Below are positions 6,683 to 13,164 of a DNA stretch of 17,344 nucleotides, piece after piece. A model generated the notes under the pieces. That model was not told the origin of the DNA, ran no database searches, and saw only the letters and a program-made list of their open reading frames with translations. Each line of letters begins with the position of its first letter. Within the stretch, counting starts at the first letter, position 1. Both the position numbers and the translations under genes were made by a program. Source of the DNA: JBBRLA01 sp038231615 (GTDB lineage Bacteria > Myxococcota_A > Polyangia > Palsa-1104 > JAEUJZ01); contig JBBRLA010000099.1 of NCBI GenBank assembly GCA_038231615.1, positions 1-17,344 on the forward strand, written 5' to 3'.

Positions 6683-7996
6683 TCAGCGCGACCAGCGGGA
6701 ACGTCCCCGTGGTCGGGCCCCTGCAGGGGCGCGGGGCTGCTGCTCCCGGACGGGGGACGGCTGCTGTCTGGGCGGCGGCTCTTGCCTGGGCGGCGGCTGT
6801 CTGGGAGGCGGCTGTCTGGGCGGTTGCTGCTGCGGCTGCCTCGACTGAGCCTCTTGCCTGGGCGGCTGCCTCGACTGCGGCTCTTGCCTGGGCGGCTGCC
6901 TCGACTGAGCCTCTTGCCTGGGCAGGTGCTGCTGGGGCTGCCTCAACTGCGGCTCTTGCCTGGGCGGCTGCCTCAACTGTGGCTCTTGCCTGGGCGGTTG
7001 CCTCGACTGCGCCTCTTGCCTGGGCGGCTGCCTCGACTGTGGCTCTTGCCTGGGCGGTTGCCTCGACTGCGGCTCTTGCCTCGACTGCGGCTCTTGCCTC
7101 GACTGCGGCTCTTGCCTCGACTGCGGCTCTTGCCTCGACTGCGGCTCTTGCCTGGGCGGCTGCTGCCTGGACGGCTGCTGCCTGGGCGACTGCTCTTGCC
7201 TGGGCGGCTGCTCTTGCCTGGGCGGCGCTGCGCTTCGCTTCGCGCTATCGAAGCGCTGCGGGACGGGGATGAAATCCGGGGTCAGCTCCCGTCGCAGGTA
7301 CACCCGCCAGATCTCCCTGGCGTCGCCCGCATGGCGCAAGAGGCTGCGGTCCAGCCGGCTGAAGAATTGGAACAGGTTGTCGAAGTCGCGCAGGAAGAAC
7401 GACTCGGACTGCCGGTTGTGCGCCGCCGAGATCATCTGGGGAAAATCGATGATCGTCGGCCCCTCCGCCCCGAGCAGGACATTGTAGGGGGACAGGTCAG
7501 CGTGAATGACCTCGGAGCAGAGCATGCCGATCAATTGACGGCGCAGGTCCAGGTAGAGGTCGTTGGCCAGGGCGGGGGTCAGCGCCGCGTCGATCAGCCT
7601 GGGGGCAGCGTAGCCCTCGGCGTCGGTGACCAGGTGCATCAGCAGCACGCCCTCGTAGAACATCACCGGGACGGGCACCCGCACGCACCCCCCGGCGTGC
7701 AGCCGGAACAGGGCGTTGGCCTCCGCCGACTTCCATTCTTCCTCATCGGTTCGCTTGCCGAAGCGGCTACCGCTGGCCAGGGCGCGCTGTGTGCGGCTGT
7801 TGCGGACCTTGCGCTCCTCCTTGTAGACGGCGTTGTTTTTGAAGCTGCGGCTTTCGCGCTCCTTGTAGACCTTGGCCGCCAGGACGTCGTCACCACGGCG
7901 ACAAAGATAGACGTCGGCCTCCTTGCCGCTTTGCAGACGACCCAGGATTTCGTTCACGATACCGTCGGCGAGCAGGGATTCGAGCTTTAGGGACAT
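6683..7996 (-). CDS. RIO-family serine/threonine kinase with long Pro/Arg/Gln repeat tail
   Basis: The 437-residue protein begins MSLKLESLLADGIV; GGAG lies four bases before this ATG. An open frame continues upstream to 8329 but lacks homology and crosses the divergent gene. Kinase features match the RIO1-like fold: nucleotide loop LQSGKEADVYLC with Lys42 in AAKVYK, catalytic HADLSPYNVLL with Asp167 and Asn172, and metal loop IIDFPQ with Asp184. The domain ends near residue 255. Residues 255-437 are a low-complexity tail of RQEPQS and RQPPRQEPQS units, ending in ARPRGRSRWSR. RIO1/RIO2 of archaea and eukaryotes act in small-subunit ribosome maturation; bacterial members are poorly understood and may be kinases or ATPases. 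The basic, proline-rich tail suggests RNA, protein or envelope interaction, but that is inference. Confidence 0.92.
   Translation of the reverse strand: MSLKLESLLADGIVNEILGRLQSGKEADVYLCRRGDDVLAAKVYKERESRSFKNNAVYKEERKVRNSRTQRALASGSRFGKRTDEEEWKSAEANALFRLHAGGCVRVPVPVMFYEGVLLMHLVTDAEGYAAPRLIDAALTPALANDLYLDLRRQLIGMLCSEVIHADLSPYNVLLGAEGPTIIDFPQMISAAHNRQSESFFLRDFDNLFQFFSRLDRSLLRHAGDAREIWRVYLRRELTPDFIPVPQRFDSAKRSAAPPRQEQPPRQEQSPRQQPSRQQPPRQEPQSRQEPQSRQEPQSRQEPQSRQEPQSRQPPRQEPQSRQPPRQEAQSRQPPRQEPQLRQPPRQEPQLRQPQQHLPRQEAQSRQPPRQEPQSRQPPRQEAQSRQPQQQPPRQPPPRQPPPRQEPPPRQQPSPVREQQPRAPAGARPRGRSRWSR
6755..7225 (-). repeat. Tandem repeats encoding the RIO kinase tail (18-bp and 30-bp units)
   Basis: Five exact copies of an 18-base unit (TCGACTGCGGCTCTTGCC on the plus strand) run from 7063 to 7152. 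They encode RQEPQS on the minus strand. Flanking DNA alternates longer 30-base units (RQPPRQEPQS or RQPPRQEAQS) and degenerate PPRQ units. All unit lengths are multiples of three, so gain or loss of copies keeps the frame and changes only tail length. Confidence 0.9.
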
Positions 7997-8174
7997 TGCA
8001 CTCCAGCCTCGGAGTCTAGCGTAACTCGCGTTCCAGCGAAACTGCCCGCTGACGGGGCCCGATCTGCTCGCCGGTACAGGTGACATCCGAACAGTGCCAG
8101 ACTTGCGGCTTTGGCGCATTTTGCTGAATCTTGTTGCACATTCCCGCTCCCGCTTGTCACCCCCCTCTGCTACC

Positions 8175-8453
8175 ATGCCCGCCATGATGCCCGTACGCAG
8201 ACCCAAGAACAAAGATCCCAAAATCGAAAAGAAGCCCGAGCGCCTCGCCAACGAGCTGCGAAAACACGAGCGGGATTTCATCCTGGATGCCCTGAAGCAC
8301 CACAACGGCCACAACAGCGCCACCGCCAAGTGGCTCGGGGTCAGCCGCAGGGCCCTTTATGACAAGATGCGCGACTACGGCCTCGATGGCGAGGCGTCGG
8401 CGATGCGCACCGAGGCGGGGATCATGGGACCGCGCAAGGTAGACCTGGACTGA
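8175..8453 (+). CDS. Small Fis-type helix-turn-helix DNA-binding protein
   Basis: A 92-residue protein from the first of three close ATGs (8175, 8184, 8187); none has a clear ribosome site, so the start is uncertain by a few residues. The N-terminus is basic (RRPKNKDPKIEKKPERL). Residues 31-70 match the Fis C-terminal HTH (HTH_8): ERDFILDALKHHNGHNSATA, then KWLGVSRRALYDKMRDYGL. This module ends many sigma-54 activators and Fis itself, and binds DNA as a dimer. There is no receiver or AAA+ domain here, so it is a stand-alone Fis-like regulator or nucleoid protein. It is divergent from the RIO kinase across 178 bases in which no firm promoter was recognised. Targets are unknown. Confidence 0.82.
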   Translation: MPAMMPVRRPKNKDPKIEKKPERLANELRKHERDFILDALKHHNGHNSATAKWLGVSRRALYDKMRDYGLDGEASAMRTEAGIMGPRKVDLD

Positions 8454-8511
8454 TCGCCCCCCCATAGCCCCTCCGAACCGCCTATACTGAAGCGTGGCAC
8501 GGAGGGCCCCC

Positions 8512-9411
8512 ATGATCCAGACGTCTCCCTTTCTCCGCATCCCGCTCCAGGTCTTGCAGGGAGGGCTCGCCGCATTCGCGATCTATAATGGGGTGGGCGG
8601 ACTGGCCTTCGGTGCCGGCCTGCCTGCGGAGGCCATGGCGCTGCCCGACAACATCGGCCTCGACAACCTGTTGCGTTTCATCGGCGGTGTCTGGACGGCG
8701 ATCGGCCTCCTGCTCGGCTTCGGCGTCTTGCATATCGAAGCCCAGGGGCCGCTTCTGCGCGCGACCTGGGGCATCATCTTCCTGGGGGGGGTGGGACAGC
8801 TCATCGGCATCTATCGATTTGGGTATGAAGACCCCGAATTCGTCCGCTCGGCCTACATGGAGGTGCTGGCCCCCGTGGGGCTTTCGCTCTGGCAGTACCT
8901 ACTTTCGCGATCGGCCCGCCTCGACGGGACCCCCCGGGCCAAGGGGACAGCGACGGCGCCCCTTTTGCGGGTGCCCTTGCAGATCCTCCTTCTTCTGTGC
9001 GGCTCGCTGGCCCTGGTGATCGGTGGCCGGCTGCTCCACGCAGGGGCCCCGCTGCCGGAGGGATCGGGCGATCAGCAGGGCAGCCTGGACCTGATCGGCA
9101 CCTTGCACTTCGTCAGCGGCATCTGGCTCGGGGTCGGCGCGGTGCTCTTGGGCTGCGTATTCCGAATCGAGGGAAAGGGCCCACTCTTGCGCGCCGCCGG
9201 GCTCATCGTGTTCCTCGGGGGCATGGGCCGCCTGGTGGCCATCCTGCGCTTCGGGGCCGACGGGAACAACTTCAGGGTGATCGCCGGACTGGAGGTCTTC
9301 CTGCCCCTGGTTCTGTGCGCCTGGCAATACCTCCTCCTACAGAGGACCGATTCTTCTTCACGGGGGACCGCGGAGTTGGCCCCGCATCCTGCAGTATCAA
9401 ACTCTCACTAA
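8512..9411 (+). CDS. Integral membrane protein with two tandem DUF4345-like halves
   Basis: The 299-residue protein starts at the ATG preceded by GGAGGG. It contains two copies of one domain, offset by 144 residues: FLRIPLQ (7-13) pairs with LLRVPLQ (151-157), HIEAQGPLLRA (74-84) with RIEGKGPLLRA (218-228), FLGGVGQL (90-97) with FLGGMGRL (234-241), and LSLWQYLL (124-131) with LCAWQYLL (268-275). Each half has about four hydrophobic segments, so eight membrane helices are expected. The pattern resembles DUF4345 proteins, which usually have one such four-helix unit. Function is unknown and no catalytic motif is visible. It stands alone downstream of the Fis-like gene, with a large palindrome starting just after its stop. 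Confidence 0.8.
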   Translation: MIQTSPFLRIPLQVLQGGLAAFAIYNGVGGLAFGAGLPAEAMALPDNIGLDNLLRFIGGVWTAIGLLLGFGVLHIEAQGPLLRATWGIIFLGGVGQLIGIYRFGYEDPEFVRSAYMEVLAPVGLSLWQYLLSRSARLDGTPRAKGTATAPLLRVPLQILLLLCGSLALVIGGRLLHAGAPLPEGSGDQQGSLDLIGTLHFVSGIWLGVGAVLLGCVFRIEGKGPLLRAAGLIVFLGGMGRLVAILRFGADGNNFRVIAGLEVFLPLVLCAWQYLLLQRTDSSSRGTAELAPHPAVSNSH

Positions 9412-9412
9412 C

Positions 9413-9531
9413 AGAAGCACCTGGCCGGGCAGCTTTTGGCGTACCTCCTCACTCCCTTCGGTCACGTACAGTAGTACGCTCCCTCGGTCGCTGCGGGGGT
9501 GCGCCAAAATCTGCTCCGGCCATGTGCTTCT
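9413..9531. repeat. 119-base near-palindromic intergenic element
   Basis: Starting two bases after the membrane-protein stop, AGAAGCAC-C-TGGCCGG-GCAG-C-TTTTGGCG (from 9413) pairs with the reverse complement of 9503-9531, with three mismatched or bulged positions, and pairing continues weakly inward. At the exact centre CGTAC (9465-9469) and GTACG (9474-9478) form a second stem around AGTA. Between outer and inner stems are direct repeats CTCCCTTCGGTC (9452-9463) and CTCCCTCGGTC (9479-9489). It may act as a bidirectional hairpin or be a copy of an interspersed repeat family. No transposase is nearby. Confidence 0.8.
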
Positions 9532-9559
9532 TTCTGAGATGGCTCTTCTTTCTGAGATG
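9527..9559 (+). repeat. Two 15-base direct repeats, period 18
   Basis: CTTCTTTCTGAGATG occurs exactly at 9527-9541 and 9545-9559. The first copy overlaps the outer end of the right palindrome arm. A partial third TTCTTC follows. Nothing else recognisable is seen from 9560 to the next gene at 9630, and no clear ribosome site precedes that gene. Confidence 0.75.
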
Positions 9560-9629
9560 ATTCTTCTTCAACGTTACCCTGTATAGCCTACGACACTGGG
9601 CTGGTTCGGAACTTGCTATCGATTCTATT

Positions 9630-9755
9630 ATGATGTTCCCAACCCGCGCATCGCAACGCTTCCTGCACGAAGAACACGGCATGTCGGGCGCTGAGAAGGC
9701 GCTGATCATCGCCTTCGGCCTGGGCATCACCCTCCTGGTCGGGGCCATGATCCAG
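9630..9755 (+). other. Flp/type IV prepilin-like signal and transmembrane helix
   Basis: Residues 1-42 of the lipase-like protein have a short charged leader with Arg10, His13 and Glu14-Glu15, then Gly17, then Met+1, Glu+5 and about 18 hydrophobic residues (ALIIAFGLGITLLVGAMI). Flp pilins use the same order: basic/acidic leader, Gly, Glu at +5, hydrophobic helix. Cleavage by a TadV/PilD-type prepilin peptidase would be expected after Gly17; this is inference from the motif. Confidence 0.65.
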
Positions 9756-10712
9756 GGCGGCAGCGACCGGGCCGCGGGGGACGCACGCACCACCCTGTCC
9801 AGCGCGATGAGCGGCAAAAGTTCCCTGGGCCAGGTGATGCAGCCGGGCAAGTTCGCCCGCGCCTCCGATGTCCAGCAGAAGACCGGCGCCGTTGCCAAGT
9901 CCAGCGCCGTTGCCAAGTCCGGCGACATGCCGGCGCCCCGCCCGGCCCCGGCTCCCGCTCCTGCTCAGGCGAGGCCCAGGCCCTACACCGGCGCCGCCCC
10001 GCCCAGCAGCGTCGGCAACTTCCGCGAACTGGCAGCCTTCGTCTTCCAGCGATACGAGACCGGCCACCCCATCGGCATCATCCAGGTCCAGGGGATGAAC
10101 CGGCCGACCTACCTGATTGTCCTGTCAGGCACCGAGCGCCGGCCGGGCCAGGCCACGTGGATTCCCGAGGACATCTTTTCGGCGTTCAACTCCAGTGACC
10201 GGTTCCGCACCAACATCCTCCGGGCCATGCAGGACTATGGCATCCCCCGAGGCGCGGACATCATCGTGGCTGGGCACAGCCTGGGCGGCATGGAGGCGCA
10301 GAACCTGATCACCGACCGGCGCTTCCGCGATCGCTACAACGCCAACTCCGTGGTGACCTTCGGAGCGCCCATCACCGCCAACAACCGCCCCGGCGTCCAG
10401 TACGCCCGCTTCGCCGCCTGGGGCGATCCGGTCCCGCGCGCCTCGCCACAGGGCGTGGCCTGGGGCCTCGGCCGCACCGCCGCCTGGGGCGGACACTACA
10501 TCCTCCGGGGCGTCACCTTGGGCCGCGTCGACCGCCGCCCGCGCTACGAGCAGGAAATGATCGGGCCGGTGCGCAACACCCCCAGCATCGCAGCCCACTC
10601 GATTTACGAGACCTCTCGCGACATGGAGCGATTCCCGCTCAATGGTCCGGATGGCCGGCCCCTGCGGCTGGCTCCCGGCACCTTCCGCACTTTCGCCTCG
10701 CCGAGCCGATAG
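9630..10712 (+). CDS. Class-3-lipase-like alpha/beta hydrolase with Flp-type prepilin leader
   Basis: The protein has 360 residues. The N-terminus RFLHEEHG-MSGAEKALII is followed by a hydrophobic helix to about residue 41. Gly17 at -1 and Glu22 at +5 match the class III prepilin/Flp cleavage pattern. Residues 44-125 are a linker, including AVAKSSAVAKS and an Ala/Pro-rich part (PAPRPAPAPAPAQARPRP). The hydrolase domain follows: LSGTE as probable oxyanion segment, nucleophile elbow GHSLGG with Ser217, VVTFGAPI, WGDPVPR with Asp266, and His323 in AAHSIYE (or His289 in GGHY) as candidate catalytic histidine. This motif order is that of lipase class 3. It probably acts on lipids or esters at the cell surface, membrane-held by its N-terminal helix. 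No Tad/Flp assembly gene is in the window. The next gene is convergent, 17 bases away. Confidence 0.85.
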   Translation: MMFPTRASQRFLHEEHGMSGAEKALIIAFGLGITLLVGAMIQGGSDRAAGDARTTLSSAMSGKSSLGQVMQPGKFARASDVQQKTGAVAKSSAVAKSGDMPAPRPAPAPAPAQARPRPYTGAAPPSSVGNFRELAAFVFQRYETGHPIGIIQVQGMNRPTYLIVLSGTERRPGQATWIPEDIFSAFNSSDRFRTNILRAMQDYGIPRGADIIVAGHSLGGMEAQNLITDRRFRDRYNANSVVTFGAPITANNRPGVQYARFAAWGDPVPRASPQGVAWGLGRTAAWGGHYILRGVTLGRVDRRPRYEQEMIGPVRNTPSIAAHSIYETSRDMERFPLNGPDGRPLRLAPGTFRTFASPSR

Positions 10713-10729
10713 CCGACCGCGATTTTTTG

Positions 10730-11134
10730 CTACTCCCCGAAGACCCGCAGGTAGGCCCGAGTGAGCACCGGCAAAAGCCCCGCCGTGATCTGCATCTCCG
10801 GCACCTCGGCCAGGGCCACGAAGCGCGCGTCCGCGGCATCCTCCCCCGCGGCAAGCTGCCCCGAGGGGTGGGTGGCCAGGTAGTCGAGGATCACGTAATG
10901 ATGCTCGGCGTCGATGTACTCGGCCACCTCGGCCAGGTCCCCGATCCGCGCCGAAAGGCCCGTCTCGGCCAGAAGTTCCCGGGCGCAGGCCGCCTTCAGC
11001 GTCTCGCCCCCTTCGACCCTGCCGCCCGGCACGCTCCACCGCCCCTTTGACGGCTCGTGCCCTCGCTGGATGAGCAGCACCCGGCCCGAATCGTCGAAGA
11101 GGATCGCCCCCACCGCCACCTCGGGCCGCTTCAT
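10730..11134 (-). CDS. Nudix hydrolase (MutT-like)
   Basis: A 134-residue protein, close to E. coli MutT in length. Its ATG overlaps the methyltransferase stop (ATGA) and AGGA lies seven bases upstream. The Nudix box runs from residue 38: GRVEGGE, seven residues, then RELLAETG. Relative to the consensus GX5EX7REUXEEXGU the first of the paired glutamates is Ala56; Glu44, Glu53 and Glu57 remain, so metal binding is probably retained. Such an Ala is seen in some Nudix families. The preceding SVPGG segment is typical. The family hydrolyses nucleoside diphosphates linked to another group, for example oxidised dNTPs or ADP-ribose; the substrate cannot be told. Coupling with endonuclease III suggests, without proving, a DNA- or nucleotide-damage role. 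Confidence 0.93.
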   Translation of the reverse strand: MKRPEVAVGAILFDDSGRVLLIQRGHEPSKGRWSVPGGRVEGGETLKAACARELLAETGLSARIGDLAEVAEYIDAEHHYVILDYLATHPSGQLAAGEDAADARFVALAEVPEMQITAGLLPVLTRAYLRVFGE

Positions 11135-12219
11135 CGCCGCTTCCTCTGCTCGACACCCTTTAGATGCAGGCCCACCCCATCCGAAAGGGGCAGCACCGTG
11201 GTGAACAGGTCGGGGGCCGACAGCGCCGCCTTCAGGTAGCGTCGCACCCCCGCCGTCGCCTGGTTGCCGGGCACGCCCTCCATGGCCCTCACGGACCCCA
11301 GCAGCCCATCGGTGATGATGTAGCCTCCCGGCCGCACCCGCGCCCGCGCCAGATCCAGCGCCTCGGAGTAGCGTTCCTTGTCGATGTCGATGAAGATCAG
11401 GTCGAAGGGCCCCGGGTAGTTGGCGATGAGTTCCACCGCGTCGCCCACCTCGAAGGTCACCCGATCCTGAAGCCCCCCCTGTGCAAGCAGCAGCCGGGCG
11501 AGCTGGCTGCGCCCTGCATCGAAGTCGGTATGCACCACCCGGCCCCCATCGCCCACCGCCTGCGCCAGAAAATACGTCGAATACCCAAAGCCCGAGCCCA
11601 TCTCGAAGACGTCCCGGGCAGAGATCGTCTGGGCCATCTGCCGCAGGAACCGCCCCAGGAGCGGCCCGGCAATGGGGAAGGACTGCTCCGCGGCCAGCCG
11701 CTCCATCTGCTGGAGCACCGGATCGGCGCTGGGGAATAGGGTCAGCAGGTGCTCTTCGATAGCGTGTAGCGAAGGGGATCGCTGTTCTTCGATGGCGCGC
11801 AGCGAATGAGAGCGCCGTTCATCTACGATGCGCAGATCGGCGGCGATCGGAAAGGCCACGGGCGGGGCGGTGATGGGACCCGAGACCGGGGGGTGCTCGC
11901 CGCTCGGCCTTCGGGGCACCGCCGCCCCATGGGGCGCATCGCTTCTGCGCGGGGCCCGGGATGCCCCCCCGGCGGGGCTGCCCAGGTTCCACGACGAGTT
12001 GCTCTGCGGAAACTCGGGCCGGCCCGGGTCCGGCGGAAGATCGGCCTGCGGGGTGTCTGCGGACCGGTCCAAAAGGGGCATGCGAAGCAGCGGCGTCTCC
12101 TGGCTCGGCCGCTTCCCGGGCCGACCGCGGTCATGTTCCGGCCCCGGCCCCGGCCCGATCCCAGGCCTGCCGGGCACCTCCGGGCCGCTCGCCGGTTTTC
12201 TGGGCGCTCCCACGCTCAT
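11131..12219 (-). CDS. Class I SAM-dependent O-methyltransferase with disordered N-terminal extension
   Basis: The 362-residue protein starts at an ATG that overlaps the endonuclease III stop (ATGA); GGAGGG lies thirteen bases upstream. Residues 155-357 are the methyltransferase domain of the caffeoyl-CoA/catechol type: SAM motif VFEMGSGFGYSTYFLA (204-219), VVHTDFDAGR, DLIFIDIDKERY (273-284) with the Asp pair that binds metal in this family, and RPGGYIITDGLLGS. Residues 1-130 are Pro/Arg/Gly-rich and probably unstructured; residues 136-156 hold two copies of a SLRAIEEQ-like unit. Family members are normally about 220 residues, so the extension is extra, and a later internal start (for example the Met at residue 47) cannot be excluded. 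The methyl acceptor is unknown; small phenols or tRNA (TrmR-like) are options within the family. Confidence 0.87.
   Translation of the reverse strand: MSVGAPRKPASGPEVPGRPGIGPGPGPEHDRGRPGKRPSQETPLLRMPLLDRSADTPQADLPPDPGRPEFPQSNSSWNLGSPAGGASRAPRRSDAPHGAAVPRRPSGEHPPVSGPITAPPVAFPIAADLRIVDERRSHSLRAIEEQRSPSLHAIEEHLLTLFPSADPVLQQMERLAAEQSFPIAGPLLGRFLRQMAQTISARDVFEMGSGFGYSTYFLAQAVGDGGRVVHTDFDAGRSQLARLLLAQGGLQDRVTFEVGDAVELIANYPGPFDLIFIDIDKERYSEALDLARARVRPGGYIITDGLLGSVRAMEGVPGNQATAGVRRYLKAALSAPDLFTTVLPLSDGVGLHLKGVEQRKRR
11754..11819 (-). repeat. Tandem 33-bp duplication in the methyltransferase gene
   Basis: Two adjacent diverged 33-base copies, 11754-11786 and 11787-11819, each begin CTTCGAT(A/G)GCG on the plus strand and end GCTGTT or GCCGTT. 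On the minus strand they encode RSHSLRAIEEQ and RSPSLHAIEEH, just before the conserved domain. The frame is kept. Confidence 0.7.
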
Positions 12220-13052
12220 GAGTGCGTCTCGGCCCTCCGGTCCCGCTTTCCCGGGACCTTCGCCGGAAGGCCGCTTGCCTGCCGTCGTGGCACCGCCGGC
12301 ACCGGCGCTTTGGCCGGCAACTCCGCCGAGGGGCACAGGGGGGCCAGCGTGCAGGACTCGCAGCGCGGCCGGCGGGCGTCGCACACCCTGCGTCCGTGCC
12401 AGATGAGCTGATGGCCGCTCTGAATCCAGCGTTCTTGGGGCCATAGCGCCACCAGCTCGCGCTCGATCTTCTCCGGGTCGGTCATCCGGGTCATCCCCAG
12501 CCTGCCTGCCAGACGCTTGATGTGCGTATCCACCACCACCCCCGATGGTACCCCAAATGCGGTGCCGAGTACCACGTTCGCGGTCTTGCGCGCCACGCCG
12601 GGCAGCTTGAGCAGCGCCTCCATCGACGCGGGCACCTGACCGCCGTGATCGGCGACGATCTTCTGACAGGCCTCGCGGATGTGCTTGGCCTTCATGCGAA
12701 AGAAGCCGGTGGTGCGGATCAGACCTTCCAGCTCCGCCGGGTCCGCCGCGGCCATGGCGGCAACGTTGGAATAGCGGCGGAAGAGCGCCGGGGTGACCAG
12801 GTTGACCCGTTTGTCGGTACACTGCGCCGAGAGGATGACCGCCACCAGAAGCTGGTAGGGGCCATGCCAGGTCAGCTCGCACTCCGCCTGCGGGTACAGC
12901 CGCTCCAACTCGTCCAGGACCTGGGCGATGCGCGCGCGCTCCTCCGCCTTGACCCGGGTCTCCTTCCCTTTCCCGGGGTTGCCGGACGGGCCGGGCTTCC
13001 CGGGCCTGGAGGCGGTCTGCTTGGTCTGCTTGGTCTTCTGCAAGTGGCTCAC
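12216..13052 (-). CDS. nth: Endonuclease III (DNA glycosylase/AP lyase)
   Basis: About 278 residues from GTG at 13052; a TTG at 13043 is an alternative and no ATG is available before the conserved domain. The helix-hairpin-helix LLKLPGVARKTANVVL carries the catalytic Lys156, VVVDTHIKRLAGRLG carries Asp175, and the 4Fe-4S loop Cys224-X6-Cys231-X2-Cys234-X5-Cys240 is complete. LLVAVILSAQCTDKRVN is also typical. The enzyme removes oxidised pyrimidines from DNA and cleaves the abasic site in base excision repair. Compared with E. coli Nth (211 residues) it has a Lys/Thr/Gln/Gly-rich N-terminal extension of about 35 residues and a basic Pro/Ala tail of about 38 residues. It is first of a coupled set with the methyltransferase and Nudix genes and is divergent from the SNF2 gene, 120 bases away. 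Confidence 0.95.
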   Translation of the reverse strand: MSHLQKTKQTKQTASRPGKPGPSGNPGKGKETRVKAEERARIAQVLDELERLYPQAECELTWHGPYQLLVAVILSAQCTDKRVNLVTPALFRRYSNVAAMAAADPAELEGLIRTTGFFRMKAKHIREACQKIVADHGGQVPASMEALLKLPGVARKTANVVLGTAFGVPSGVVVDTHIKRLAGRLGMTRMTDPEKIERELVALWPQERWIQSGHQLIWHGRRVCDARRPRCESCTLAPLCPSAELPAKAPVPAVPRRQASGLPAKVPGKRDRRAETHS

Positions 13053-13136
13053 CCCTACCCGATAGCGCGAGCGCCCAGGCGAGTCAACGTCCGGGCGCAT
13101 TCGTGCCCTTTTATGGAGCGCCGATGCACATCTTCC

Positions 13137-13164
13137 TTGCGTCACGATCCGCGCCCGATTAGCT
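13137..13164 (+). promoter_or_regulatory. Weak candidate promoter for the SNF2 gene
   Basis: TTGCGT (13137-13142), 16 bases, then TTAGCT (13159-13164) is a loose sigma-70-like arrangement. Transcription would begin at about 13171-13173, next to a GTG start, which would imply a leaderless or nearly leaderless message. No ribosome site precedes any candidate SNF2 start, which fits that idea but does not prove it. Confidence 0.22.

Noticed and set aside
6755..7225. Possible CRISPR array
   Set aside because: Units are contiguous 18/30-base coding repeats without unique spacers, within an intact gene.
6593..7990. Plus-strand open frame with Leu/Pro/Gly/Arg repeats
   Set aside because: It is the antisense of the RIO kinase repeat tail; kinase motifs on the minus strand establish the coding strand.
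8110..8125. Sigma-54 promoter-like TTGGCGCATTTTGCT before the Fis-like gene
   Set aside because: The GG and GC elements are 8 bases apart rather than the required 10.
7997..8329. N-terminal extension of the RIO kinase
   Set aside because: No homology, it overlaps the divergent Fis-like gene, and the ATG at 7996 has a Shine-Dalgarno and begins the conserved domain.
10713..10729. Bidirectional terminator between the lipase and Nudix genes (T6 run at 10723-10728)
   Set aside because: No stable stem precedes the T-run on either strand.
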